Of a stretch of 64,000 nucleotides of DNA, positions 45,365-58,764 are shown piece after piece (position 1 is the first letter of the stretch; every line of letters begins with the position of its first letter). Under the pieces are notes generated by a model. It had not been told where the DNA came from, did not search any database, and saw only the letters and a program-made list of their open reading frames with translations. The translations under genes and the position numbers were made by a program. Origin of the DNA: Camillea tinctor (lineage: Eukaryota > Ascomycota > Sordariomycetes > Xylariales > Xylariaceae); the NCBI GenBank assembly GCA_022578605.1, contig MU394052.1:1612001-1676000 (forward strand). The letters are read 5' to 3'.

Positions 45365-48300
45365 ATTATAGTAGTAGTGATAGAATACTCCTGATGTACT
45401 TCAAGTCATACAAATACGACGGTAGCGAAAACGAGCAAGGGGAAAAGAGGGGTGCCGTTTTCTAATCAGGTCTTGTTCCCTATTTTCGGTTTCGCTCTTT
45501 GCATACTCCTAGCAGCTAGCAAGAATCAGCGCCTCCTTTCTCGACGTGGCAGCACGGGAAGGACGAGGACCTGCCGTGCGTTCCGCCCGCGCGCGCGTGC
45601 GCGCACATGAGTGTATGTATGCAGCCGTAGCGTGGTGCTACATGATAGATCTTCTCCCCTCCTCAAAGTCTGTGGTGTAGCGTTGGTGTAGGACTACAAG
45701 CTAGTTCAGTGGGCTCCGGGGTTAAGCCCGTGAGTAGTGAGTGGGTGGTGAATGGGTGGTTAGTGTTGGTGATGGTGATGATGATGGCGGTGGCGGCGAC
45801 GGTGGCGGCGGGCGACGGGTGAGCAAACGAACAAACGAGCATGGGGAAATCAAAAAACGGTTCCCTACCTAATAACCTATGCACATACAATCACAACATG
45901 TACATGAGCTCATCACATGACGCGGGTTCAACGTACGTAGGAGGCGCAAGTCTCAACGCTATTCCATACATTCATTGGCGTTGGCGTGATCACAACGGAT
46001 AGTACGGGGGGAGTTTCGAGTGAACTAAGACACGGACGTTAGAAACTTGGGTAGGCTTATGTCGATGTCCGCCGTTAACGACTTAGTGGTTTGGCTTAGT
46101 TAGTTTGAACATGTTATTTATTTAATGTCAAGTGCAGATCTGACTTTTGATTATATGGATCGAGCTAGCGGCGGTCACTTACAGACCACACGGGTTCTAT
46201 GTCTGATAAAGCTGGAGACCGAACATCAACTATAGACCGGATACTGGAGTTCTCAGATGCCGTTTCTCATGTAACCGGATCAGGACAGGAAACCTCTCGA
46301 TATAGGATGTCTTCTCTTAAGTTAACCAAAAAGGGGGGTTAAGGGGGTAAGGGTAAGAAAGGATCAAGATCGATTTGCTGCATCAACTTTTCGTCATAGC
46401 CGCTTGCTATATGTCAATATGCTGGACGCATATTTCAGGTTTACCTACAATATTGACACTTGGGTAGGATTGCCAACCTACTACCATGCAACGGTAGACG
46501 GCGCATTTAACCGGATCTTACAGTGCCTGCCACGCCCCGTGGGTTGGAGTATAGGTAATCGTATCGTCATCAGTTGTCGTGTTGTTTCCCCAAAACGGGT
46601 ACTCAAAATAGCATATGCACCCCATGTATACCACCTTAGCTAGGAGACTTGATGCAGGCGAGGGCCGTAGTGTAGTATAGTGTAGTAACATACTACCTAC
46701 CTAGTATAAGTAATGGTAAAGTATGAGTGTGTGTATGCACATACATAGTACGTACCTAGGCTATGTAGTAGTATACTAGACCCGCAGGGAGTGTCGATAA
46801 AGTACTTGACTTAGGTAAACATGAAATCCCCTGGTTATCAAGGTCGAAAACGAGCTCTGCATAGTGTAAGTAACTTGCACTAACTGCCTTTGCATACTCT
46901 TCGTCTTCTTTTATTACTTTGATCTATTTATTTATCTTCTGCCTTGACCACACGATAAACTGGACAAGGTAAACAGGCAATACCTACTGTGTCCTGTGTC
47001 CTCGCTTGCCGTTCCTGGTTACGAAATACGCCCCCATGTTGTACGATGCCAATCAAATGTTTGAATAATGTGCCAAGAGTGCAGAATGCGGGGATCAAAC
47101 ACGACCTGTCTATTTGGTTAGGCCACTCTAAGGCCTCTGCTGCTAAGTGACGAGCTTGAGGATGATTGAAGGTCTGGGAAGAGGAGAGAGGAGAGAGGGA
47201 GAAAGAGAGAATAGAAAGGGTAGGTGGTACAAAAATCATGTTAAATACCAAAAAAAAGAAAAAGAAAGAAAAAGAAACATATCATAATGACTTGCCTTCT
47301 TTGCACTACGGTATATGCCAATCTCCGCCCTCTTTCTGAATAGTTAATTGATATTCAAGGAGAATAACATTGGACTATCAATTGAATCCTCATTGGGTGA
47401 ATCGAGAGTTATGTCATGCCCATGTACATTAATCCACTAAAAAAAGAAAGTATAATAACGCCGGTAACCAACCAGAATCTACCCCTCAACTCAATTGAGT
47501 ACACTAAACCCAGTAACTTTACAATTATGTAAGGGACCGGGACATTGATTTGAAGTTAAGATCAATTATACATATAGTACATACCTAGGTTAGTCCACAT
47601 TAGGTATATCTAGTAATGTGTGTTGTATATACCTATGTAATAATATGTAATGAATGGAGATAATTAAGAATTAATACAAAAGAACACCGCCATTTCTCAA
47701 GAATATGTTCTGCCAAGGCAGATAACTAACCTAGATGATTGACATACCTACAACTAGGTAGGTAGGCGAGATACATGAGATGCCACTTACGGAGCCATAT
47801 ATCTCCAAGTTATTGTATGTATGGACCACAGCTAGGCGACAGGACAGTGGAGCCCAGAGACCTGGTGTTTGGCAGTGTGAGTATATTTGCTAATGTAAAG
47901 ACTCATTCATATTGAGCAGATTTCTGAGATAAGCCAAGTAATAGAAGCCGCATAGTATAGGTAGAGTACCATAAGTTAGGATAATCGATCAGCACGACAA
48001 GTCGGAGCCCTCGGCCCCCTCTAGGTTAGAGTGTTTGATTATATTGCGAACAACATGAGCAATGGATTGTATAGGTATTCCGTAGATTCGAATGCATGTA
48101 TTGCGGTGGATGCCGTCCAAAGCTGGGCCACCTTTTACTTTTGTAGTGTCTGTCGGTTGAGGCGGACGCGATGTAAGGGGCTGGGACCCGTCGGGATCTC
48201 TCCTGCTCTCTACACAACTACACTATTTCCACTACTTACATCTGTGCCTCTATTTTCTCGTAAGGAGAGCTAATTAGGGGCGTGTATTTTACGTGATTTG

Positions 48301-48856
48301 TCAAGTTCAACTTAGTCTCTACACTAACCTGGGGAAATTTCCCTGGGTTAATGTAAGTGCGTTGCCGTACGTATATATATATAGTGTAGTGTATCTAGGC
48401 TTGAGAAAGTTACCTAGAGTAGATCTCTTAGAAGTCGGACGCTAACGACGAAAGCTTGCTAGTGCTGCATTTTGCTGGATTATATACGTAGCCAGGGCTG
48501 TTTGGCTGACGTCGTATGTACCAAGAGTGTGAATGTGGGTGGATGCATGATCAAACCCCGGAAACCCGTTTGGGAAAAAGGAAGTAGGAGGTTTGGCTGC
48601 TTACGAAAAGTAAAAAAAGTAAAAAAAATCAGCGACAACGACAACATCTCCATAATGCATATCAGATGAGCATTGATCAATTCTTTGTAGGTGCACACAA
48701 ACTGATCACGAACGCTGCTCTTGGCGTTGCCCGGACTCTCTTGAAGAGAGGCATTAACAATGGTAAATGAATAGTCCAATAGCTTGCGTAGCTCGGTTGG
48801 CCCGGGAGCCGAAGCTTCCTTATGATAAAATAATTATGTAGTGTGAGTTATGAGCA

Positions 48857-48881
48857 TTGTGGTGGTGGTGGTGGTGGTGAC
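48857..48881. repeat. GGT trinucleotide run
   Basis: About eight GTG/GGT units inside a short spurious frame. Confidence 0.75.
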
Positions 48882-51800
48882 AGTAATAGCAGGTGATAGT
48901 AATAGTAATCATAGTGGCGGTGTTCGTATGCTAGGTCCTCATAACCAGCTGGTGTTCAGTCACGACATTACACTACACCACAGTACAATCTGGATGAGAG
49001 TGCTTGTCTTGTCCTACACTACCTGTCAGTAGTACGTAGTGTTGTTGGGAAATTGCTTCGTGAGGCTCCGTGCGTCCAGATCAACTTTTACAGGTCACGA
49101 TGTGTGGAGCTGAATCTCGCAGGGTCTTACCTTTGAAAAGTTTAGTAATCATCAACGGCGGTGGAGAATATATCTTGCTTCCTTCTCCTTCTACTAGTGT
49201 ACACTGTTATGAAATAGGAGAAAGGGTAAAGAAAAATAATTTTGCCAGCCCTTTTGCGGGCTGTGCACACCTGAGATGGGCGTAAATTTATCGTCAAGAT
49301 ACCTAGCCTAAGCTGGTAAACTAGACAAGGGCCGGCGTAGGGACCGAGCAGGATCGAACCAGAATCCTCCGGGCTCCGTCTTTTACCATGTCGATGAATA
49401 TCAAAGGGTTAGGAGGCTAGTCTAAACCTGGGGTTTGATAGAGGATCACACCTTAACTGCTTCGAGGGGTGGATGCCTCGGTCGTTTACAGTGCTACATT
49501 AGGGTACTTTTATTCCCAGCTATTGCCGGTGCAAGATCCATCGCATCTGGCAAGTTGCTTTGATCGTATGTACTTGGGTACACTAACTCACGAAAAGATA
49601 AATGCTGTGGGGAGAGAGAGAGAGAGGGAGGGGGGGGTTGAGGGGGTAAGCACGCCGGGGTTGATGATACTTCATCATCATAATCATTATCATACGAAAC
49701 CCTCATTATTATTTATTCTTTTCCACTACCGTGTTTCAGTAGCTTTGTGAACAAACCCTGTTCCAGATCTTAACTCAATCAAGTACAACGTATTCTACAA
49801 TACAACGTGCTCGCCGGAATACGTGATCGTGATTATGCTCTTGTATTGGTCAATCCAGATTTATGTTGCAAAGACACATCTCTTGGCCTCGGTACGCCAA
49901 TCACGTTGCTCTCCACGACTTATAAACTAAGTGGGTTCTTGTCAGGTCAGATCTGACTGCCTTGGGCGGACCTCACCCAGGACCCTACCAATCTTGGTCC
50001 CATACCAAAAGTCATCTGGCATTGAAAAATGCTACACTATGGCTTAGAACCGAGATTATGGATATAGCATCTTTGTCCGCTAATTCATCATTCTCGAAGG
50101 ATGCCCTAAAAGTCACGATCAAAATAGTCGGGCTGGGCACTATCGATCCATCATACGATAAATTAAAGATAAAGATCACAAGGGCTTTATCATGAGTGAG
50201 TGATGGGACATCAATACGTTCGTCATACCATGCACACACTTCTGGGAATGGTTAGGACGCCGTAAGCTATAAGGGCAATCACATTAGGTTACCTCTAGAC
50301 GGATATGGTCGTGTAGCGTAGCCCTGAACCACGGACATTGGATGCGGCCGTCCTCATGTGACCGACGAGGCCTGCAGGTTAGTGATGCGGTACCGCACTG
50401 AGGTCCCACGGGTACGCTCGGCCTTAGATAATACGGAACAGGATATGCAAGGCACCGAAATGGGATTGCAGGATCTGTAAAGCTGTGTGGTAGGGTGTGT
50501 GGTGAGTGTATCGTGGAAAAGCCCAGAGTCGTCGAAACTTCGATTATACTACGAACTATTGGGACCCTTGATCTAGCTAGCCACATGCTATATCGAGATA
50601 TCGCAAGCTTTCCAGTTCGTGAGTTAATGCCCATCGGTTCATGCACGTAACATCACATGGCAGTAGGGGCAGGCCTGTTTGCGGTAGGTATTGTAGACGT
50701 AAACATGCAAGCGAAGCTTGATATCCTACCTAGCCTTCACATATGCTGTGGCATGCCTACACGGCGATATTGATGACAATGAATGAATGAATGAATGGTA
50801 CCAGTGCTTTCTAGACCTAGGTCGATTACTGGACAGTAACCTATTGTACTCCGTATCGTGCGCCTCGCAACTGATGAGCGAACCACCAAGACCAACAATT
50901 GAATAAGCGGCGGGCTAATATTGAAATTGTCTGACTCGTGAGTTTGACCTACCTAGCAAATCGTACTCACAACTTCCTGATCCAAACAGCCGGTTCGCTG
51001 CTTATCGGGTAATGTCAATCCCCTTCGAAGCGAACTCCACAGGAACCGATGACGCCGTGCTTGGGATAGCAAGCTTATGAGTGTGATCCATTGCAATGGT
51101 ACCGCCCTAACCTACCTAGTTTAGCTTGAGGTGAGTAATTAAGTGTCCGATGACGGCTCTCGGCCGAGTGATGAGCTGATCAAAAGTACGGAGCTATATT
51201 ATGTGTGTGTGTAGGTGTGTGTGTATGTTTGTGGGTGGTAGATTCGCGTAAAAGCCAAAAGCAAATCCCGACTAGCCCACCTCCTGTAATGATGGTGATG
51301 GTGATGATGATGAGTTGCCCACCAAATTTCCCACTCAGCCCTAGGACGCTAAGAGAACTTAACCACGATCGGTTATCCACGTCAGCTCCGAAGTCCCAAA
51401 GGGTAGGAGATGGTGTAGTGAAGACCCGCAGCTGGGTTCCATCGCGACTGATCACCTGTCAGACCTAATGCTGGGGCTGTACAGAAATCATCCAAGAATG
51501 GTCACCGCTCACCGTCGCTGTACCTGTTCGAGAACATTAGGAGAACACACAGGTGAGGATTGTGGCTGGCGGGATATCAACCAGCGATGATGCCATTTTG
51601 GGAGGGAGGCGTGGATTGGGAGGGAGAAAAAGAAAAATTTTCTTCAAGATCTAGATGCTCCACGCCCCTTATTAGGTAGAGCTGAAAGAAGGCCTGTTAA
51701 TTACGGACATATATGGGCAGTTAGACACGTTCTATAAGGGAATAGTATCTACGATGGCTTGCTCTGTATGGTAGATGTACGGATCGTGAGTCAGCCACAC

Positions 51801-54332
51801 AAAACGACTTAGACTACCTGACTAGATGTACATAACACTACGCAGCTACACTAACCCAGACAGAAATCTGAAAGATAATTCAGACCGGGGGGAGGGGTGT
51901 GAACGATCGTAGTTTAGATCCAAAAGCGGTTGTCAAACGCCTTATCTTGGAAGAGCTTAGGCCGCGGTATGCCCCCAGTAATGAGTTACTATTTGCTTGG
52001 CTTCTAATAAGTAGGGATGAACCTTGAAAGCCCCATTCAGGGGCAAGCCAAGGAGAGAAAAAAAAGAACAGATTCCGCAACGTGCGCGATCGCCCGTTCG
52101 TAGTGTGCTATCACGGACCTTACAAAACTCCACCGAACAAGCCGCCCGTGATCGTTGCGTCCCATTCTCTTTGACTGTCTAATATGTAGAATCATGCATT
52201 GAACCCAAGATCTTAGCTCCGAAGACAGGACAAAACCAGAATCATCAGTACCATTAGCGTGAGAATTCGAAGCTAATATCCTAATCTATCACATTTGCGT
52301 TGAGGAGCGTCCATGGGAAGAATTACCCAGTTTAGGGTCTTTTGAAAATAAAAGAGATGGTGTCAGCCAGCAAGCAAGAGCAAATGCAATCTCTAGATGC
52401 TGACCACCGTCATAATAATTAAAACTAGAGGGTTCCAATCTCTCGGGACCGTACTACTAGGTTGTAGTCATCCTTATACGGTAGCTCAAGCTCTAGCTCA
52501 AGCCTCTTTCTTTTCTTTTTTTCTTTTTTCTTTTTTTCCCGTCCCACCATCCATGGTTTATGGGAATGGACGGATTGAATCGTTATGAATAGAACATAGT
52601 TTGGATTCTTCGTTTTCGCTTCTTTTTTTCTCCTTAGCTCTCCTTAGCTGCTTTTTCCCCTCGGCATATGTTTAAGAAGAAAAAAAAGAGCGCACGCAAC
52701 GAACGCCCCGAAAAAGAAAGATCTTTAGCGCAGACCTCGACCGTTTCTTCCCGAGTCACTACGGAGAAAGAAGGAAGCAATAGAGACAAGAAGCAAAAAG
52801 GTTAATGCGAGCTGTTCTGTAGCGAATAACGTACCTACATACTTAGTCCATACGAACGTTAAGCGGGGGGTGAAATAAGTAAAATGAAAAAAAAAAAAAA
52901 GACACTAGTCTTAACCCTAGGGGATTTGCATTGTTTCCAGCATGCGCCGTGTAACCCGTGACAAGAGTGGAATAGATAGAAAGGAGAGACATGAGAGAGC
53001 CGGCTCCGGCCGGCGTAGTTGATCGTCGTTAAATAGCCTGCCCAAAGAGTGATGAAACGTTAGGGTACGGCAAAGCCTACGCTATGTATAAGTTGAGGTT
53101 AAGTTATGAGGAAGGGGGGGTCATAGGACCTCACATTGATAATGTGTGGCACCGGGATTTATGAAAATAGGAGAGAGAAACAGAGATAGGAGAGAGAGAG
53201 AGAGGAGAGAAGGGGGAAAAGAGATACACCGGTCAGCCATCGTCAACCCTAGATCACTATCGTGGACCTACATTCTCGTAGAACGAGCGAGTGGGAGAGG
53301 CAGGGGTGTGTGTAAGAAAATAGTGTAAAAATAGAGAACAGGACAAAAAAAAAGAGTCGATTCTTGATATGTTTAATTATAAACTTCCCTCTCCAATACG
53401 GACCGAGCCAAGTTCATTATTTCAACGACGATGTCCGGCCCTGACAGTTCGCCTACTCGGTTGAGTCCCGGGCATCAGTCATCTGTCAGTTGTTGGCTGC
53501 CATTATGATGTTCGCATGGTCCTGGTGGGGAATATCTGCAGGCGAGATGTGATAGCTCCTATACGCTAACCACTACCTACACACTCCTACTTACTACTTA
53601 CTATTACACTCTTATTATTCCGTATAGCCTCGCTTGCCTGTCCTTTTTTTATGAGTATGTATGTGTATCTCTGTCCCATCCTCCCCTCCTTCTGCTTTGC
53701 CTCCCCCCCTGGTCACGCAGGTGGACCCGGGAATATAGCATCGTTGTTGTGTGATACTGTACAACGTCTATATCGACGTCTACTACTACAAATCTATATT
53801 ATCGATCGGATGGTGTAGTACAGAGCCAGAAGAAGAAAAAAAAGCAGAAGACGTAGCATCGCTGAAAGGGCTGTCTCTGACTTGGCAAATCCCTTGCACC
53901 TATAACGATCGTGTTTTCGATGATTTGGAGTCATGATATTGTTGCGTGCATCGCAGCCCGGACCAGAGGGCGCAACCTACGTATTCTTAACTAGGGCAGT
54001 TATGCGACGGGTGAGATTTGATACCTCTGTTCTGCTCTCTTATTTGTAAAGCGTGGGAAAGGTGCGTTTTTCCTTCTTGCAAAAGTGCTTGCAGGCCTGC
54101 GACAGACAGCGAATCGCTAGGCCGTCTCATGTGAAGGAATGATGGCCGGCGACAGCTCGCCAATACGCTTCGCGACCAACTGCATAATCCTATATTACTG
54201 CTAATGGTCTGACGCTTGGAGAACGCAGACAGCCGTTGTTAGTGGGCAAACAGAAGGTGCTAGCTGAAGGCGCGCATTAACCATTAACCTGCTCTTTCGT
54301 GTCCCACGATAACTAGATAGCAAGGCAATATA

Positions 54333-54382
54333 GATGACGATGCTGATAATGATAATGATGATGATGATGCTGTTGCTGCTGC
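54333..54382. repeat. GAT/GCT trinucleotide tract
   Basis: GAT, AAT and GCT units run in a 3-base periodic pattern over about 50 bases, with no open gene around them. Confidence 0.75.
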
Positions 54383-54691
54383 ATTATGCCAGAGGCGCCT
54401 AGAAGTCTGGGGCAAAGTGTGTGTCGACTGCAGGACCACGGCGCACTCTGAGAACCCCCTTCGTTGGAAAGCCGAGACGAACGGTCCATACTGTGCTCAG
54501 GCTTGCGGCGAGTGATGCTACCGTTATCACCTTATTTTTGCATCAGAGCTTCCCGTTGCCGTGTAGCCCATGACCGGACGTATGAAATACTACCTACTTA
54601 CCATTGATGATATAGTCCCCCAGTCATCTCGATACAAGTGAAATATGGATACATGCCTATACACTACAGTAGCGTAGATTAGAGAGATAGG

Positions 54692-54885
54692 CAAGGGGGG
54701 GGCGGGGGGGGGGGGGGGGGGGGGGGGGGGGCGGGGGGGGGGGGGGGGGGGGGGCGGGNNNNNNNNNNTTGTTTTATTGTCCCCCCCCCCTCTTAATAAA
54801 ATTTAATTTTTTTATTATTCCTTTAAAATAAATTCCTGTTTTTTTTATTTTAGCGCCAACCCCCCCCCCCCCCCCCCCCCCCCCC
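54692..54885. other. Assembly gap 2 (10 N at 54759-54768) with suspect homopolymer flanks
   Basis: About 64 bases of nearly pure G run into the ten N. Behind the gap come T/A-rich filler-like sequence, a C10 run and a 25-base C run ending at 54885. The real distance and orientation across the gap cannot be trusted. Confidence 0.9.
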
Positions 54886-56390
54886 GTCTTTTGCCTTTCC
54901 CTTCCCTTTCCCTCCCCGCTCCACTCACACAGATGGGAATCGCCAAGCTAGTAGATATCCCGCATACGCCCAAAGTATGCGCAAAGGGTACTGTCACCGA
55001 GATAGCGATTCTATGGGTAGTGGATGAACCCGGGCGGGAGCCTCTTAGAGAATGTGGGTGAGAGTGGGTGTCCGTGGTGAGAGAAAAGCAACTTCTACTT
55101 CTTTAGGAAACCCGTGTTGCTTGTAAGGTCGCAATGCTATATGCAGTACATTGCTACGTACTGCGAGCGACGACAACAACAACAACGACGACGCAATGGC
55201 CTACATACATAGATTATCTATCTATCGATCGCCAGCAGCGTTTCGGGGGAAGGGGGCGATCAGGTAGATACGGGATCTTAGGTCAATGAGGGCAAAATAT
55301 GAGAGTAGTAGCCATAGTAGCACCGCTACTGTTTGTCAACGTAACTAGACAGCCCAACGCGCAATCTACACACACACTTACATACTTACACACATACTAT
55401 ACACCCACGCACAGCACTAGATAAAGATAGTAGAGATTGGTTGACCTACCTAACCTAGGTCAATCGGTCGCCACGCCGGGGTGGGATACCCGATAACCCC
55501 CCCTTTACCGATATCTAATGCTCTAGGTTAGGTGAAGATCTTTTCATGTTTCTTATTTCGCTCTTTCTTCTTTATCACCTTACCCGCGACAGCCTTGCCG
55601 TCGTGCTCGTGGTTTGTGGTCGGGGTGTGTAGTGTATATGTGTTGCTTGTGTGTGTGTGTGGGCGTCCGTTGGGACTCGTCGGGACCATCCTGCTACACA
55701 GAAAATGGTAGGTTGTCTACAAGATCGGCTCGTCCGGATGCTTGATTGGCCCATTTTGGCTGCATTCGTTAATAGATCTGCTCTCAGAAACGTTTTACCC
55801 TCCTGCTATTCCCATTCGTCGTGAAACTTATATGAAGAAAGGGCTAGACTAGTGTGGTTGACGATGTTCGATACACAGCAGCAATAATCCGCGTCTAGAC
55901 ACGGGGCAGAGAGAAAGCTCGAGAAGGGCGTGCAGAATTTTTTTGGGGGGGTCCTTAAGCAAAGGACACCAAAGGGCACCAAGAGTGAGTGAGATATTGC
56001 GTAGGTGCCCTTTTCGCATTGGAGGGCCTCAGCTCTGAACAGTCCACTCGCTCAAGGACTTGGCTGAGCAAGCATAAACAGGCATCTCTCTCTACGATGC
56101 AATCCTTTCAACCAGGCAATCAAGTGGCGACCCCGGAATTGAGAAGGTGTGGCACACCCTCTGTTGACTGCATTGAGGTTATGTAGTGTAGTGGGAAGCT
56201 ATGCGTGAGGCCACCGGCGCAGCAACGGACGAACGAACTATCTCTCGCGAATGGGATCATCTAGGGTCAATTTGCTTGAGGGCGTTGCAGTTGACCTGCA
56301 GCAAGTTCCCCGCCTTTCGATGCAGGTGAAATCGAAAGCGGCCTAGCTTTCGTCTCTGGCCCCCTCTGCTATAATACCAGAGTACTACTT

Positions 56391-56444
56391 CATGTATGTA
56401 CGTACGTACGTGTGTGTGTGTGTGTATGTGTGTATGGATGTATT
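56391..56444. repeat. ACGT/TG dinucleotide microsatellite
   Basis: GTACGTACGTACG passes into (TG)n and TGTATG units, with alternating purine-pyrimidine character. Confidence 0.8.
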
Positions 56445-58208
56445 GTACACTACACACATATTCTACAAGAGCAAGAGGAGCTGACTTGCGCTGGGTGTGA
56501 AGGGGGCCAAGGGCCAAGCCTGTCTCAAGCGCCTGCTTCTTCTCATTCTTCTTCTTATCGACCCTAGAAAACCCCGGGAGTGGTGGGGAGGGAATAAAAC
56601 AAAGAACCTGGAGTTGAAGTCGATAAATTTGGAGGCCAGCTCTCCTACCATAACACAACTTACTACTTACTATTCGACTCGACTTAAGGAATCTGCCTCG
56701 TACGTAGTGTGGGAGAGACTAAAGCCGCTAAGACTTGTTACGCCATACATGCAAAAAGTGACATGCAAAAAGGTGATCTTCCCCAGAATATAAGCCGTTT
56801 TGCCTTTGTAGATCTGGCGTGCTTTTGCTGGAACGTGATGTCAAAAGCTCTCCCTCTTGGGTTGATGATCCCCCCAAGGGCGCGAAGACTTTAGATCGTT
56901 CTTTTTTTTTTTTGGTCTCTGTATAAAGATTCGATTTGACGCCAATGACGAACTAAACTGCAGCATTATCGGACTATTTTTTGTCGCAAGTGGGTTGCAG
57001 GCTAAAGAGTAGTATAGACGATACCTCTTTAGGAGAACCCGTGATGATAAAGGGGTCCCTCCATTCCAGCACTTCCCCGTATTCTTACAGGTGTGCTAGA
57101 CGTCGACTGGTCGGCCGCTGTAAGGTACGGGTCGTGATTGATGCAGTTAGACATGTAAAGAAATCCTAGATTCTCAATCTTTCCCCAGCCCGTCCAGCCG
57201 TCCCGCCGTGGTTTCAGCGCGGTCTGTAGCAGGCTGGTTTGGAAATAGGCATAATGATGTCAGATATTTGGAACAAGACAACTTCGCTCCAGGCTAGAAA
57301 CGAGTTCCCGAGGCCTTTCGGAAACAAAAGTTCATTTGTAGCTAAGCTAGTTTAGTGTTACGGCCGTGATGGTGTGCACGAACACACGAACGCACGAACG
57401 GTGTCTCTGTTGCGATGTGACCTGAACGATAGTGAGGGACGAACACAGTCGAAACAACAAGACATAGCGAAGTACGGCAGGACTTGGGGTAGAATAGGTG
57501 GTTCGCGGGCAGTGGCGGACGCGGGCGTAATTGGGGATATAGTGTCCGTAGGTGTAATTGCGATGGCACCTTGGACGAATTCCATAAATTGCCATGCTCT
57601 CTAGATATAGACGAAGAACCAATGAGGAGCTCTGGACGGAGGTCCTCCCCCAGGCGCATGCAAGACCTGCAGCGAGCGGGATGGACGATGAGCACCTGGA
57701 TGGTCCTATGCCACCGTCTGTGTGGTCAGTTGGGCGACGTCTACCGTAGTAGGCATGAGTCGATATCGTGTGAGGTTGTGTGTTCCCCCGCAAGAAACAC
57801 GCAATAAGACGACATGTAGCGATACAGGTCCAAAGGTCACTATTCCCATTCCCATTTCCGTTGCCGTTGCCCTTTTCCTTCTCATTCTCATCCTCATATT
57901 CACCATCACTTCTCATCAAACCTACTACTTTGTCACGGCTTCACCTTTATTAACCTTTCTCCATTCTCCTTTCTCTCCTACACTAGCGTACCTGTTTGTG
58001 CAAAGCGCCGTCGATGCATACGACTCCAAATTTGAATATACATAAGCATACAACCAAACCAAACCATGGATCTAGCTAGTCATGTATACACACGTGCCTA
58101 TCGTCTTGCGTCAAGTGGTTCCATATTGCGTATAACATAGCCGGCTCAGGTCAATTGCCTAATTTCTAGCATTCGCCAGACCCGATTTCTACATCATCTA
58201 TATCATCC

Positions 58209-58249
58209 ATCGCTACCTCTATCTCTACCTCTATCTCTACCTCTACCCA
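58209..58249. repeat. CTACCTCTATCT tandem repeat
   Basis: About three copies of a 12-base pyrimidine-rich unit. No coding frame of note. Confidence 0.75.
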
Positions 58250-58708
58250 CTAGGTTAGGGGAATAAGGAGACGAGGCCTTCTCACTGCGAGGGAAACCCA
58301 CTTGGAGAACCCATTCACGGTGGGCCGTCGTAACCGTGAACTACACTACACTAGATCAGTTGCTGTCGAACCCCCACGGGTTCCACTCCCATCTTTTGTG
58401 TTCTAGTGTGCGCTATCTTCACCTACATATCAATCTAGGGCAACGTGAGTGTATGTAAGGTAGCGTAGGTAGCCATGCACGCATGCACGTACGATTCCGA
58501 ATACTTGCCTACCCAGCAACGCAAGACGGAGTCGATTGATGATATATGAAAGAAAAAATGGGTATAATGGAACATATGTATCAAACCTCGGCAGGTTGCC
58601 GGTAGTTCCCAGTGTAGGATAGCGTATATGTGTACGTGCATGTAGGGAATAGGAATAGCGATAGCGTGCTTTTAACCTTGGATATCCCAAGATAGAAAGA
58701 TAGAAAGA

Positions 58709-58764
58709 GGATGCTACAGGATACCGCGGGATGCCACGGGATGTCATGGTATGCCATGGGACGT
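58709..58764. repeat. Imperfect 10-bp minisatellite (GGATGCCACG-type)
   Basis: Five successive 10-base units, GGATGCTACA, GGATACCGCG, GGATGCCACG, GGATGTCATG and GTATGCCATG, then a partial GGACGTT. They are in exact 10-base register with point differences. Confidence 0.75.

Larger units (their letters stand above)
41374..54690. other. Gene-free stretch between the two gaps
   Basis: About 13.3 kb with no frame I can assign. The longest frames (43160-43507 minus, 43436-43777 plus, 50646-50284 minus) have no family motifs, no splice-compatible neighbours and unremarkable composition. Base composition is mixed rather than AT-rich. Microsatellites are scattered through it. Confidence 0.55.

Noticed and set aside
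49340..49400. tRNA-like GGTTCGATCC word on the minus strand
   Set aside because: The five-base stems needed around the T loop do not pair, and no matching anticodon or D arm could be folded.
54692..54758. G-run as a possible G-quadruplex or telomere element
   Set aside because: It abuts an N gap and matches the pattern at the other gap, so a sequencing or assembly artefact is far more likely.
57347..57919. 190-codon minus-strand frame beginning with EKEKGNGNGNGN
   Set aside because: It has a low-complexity start, random-looking remainder, no family motif and no supporting splice structure. Most likely chance.
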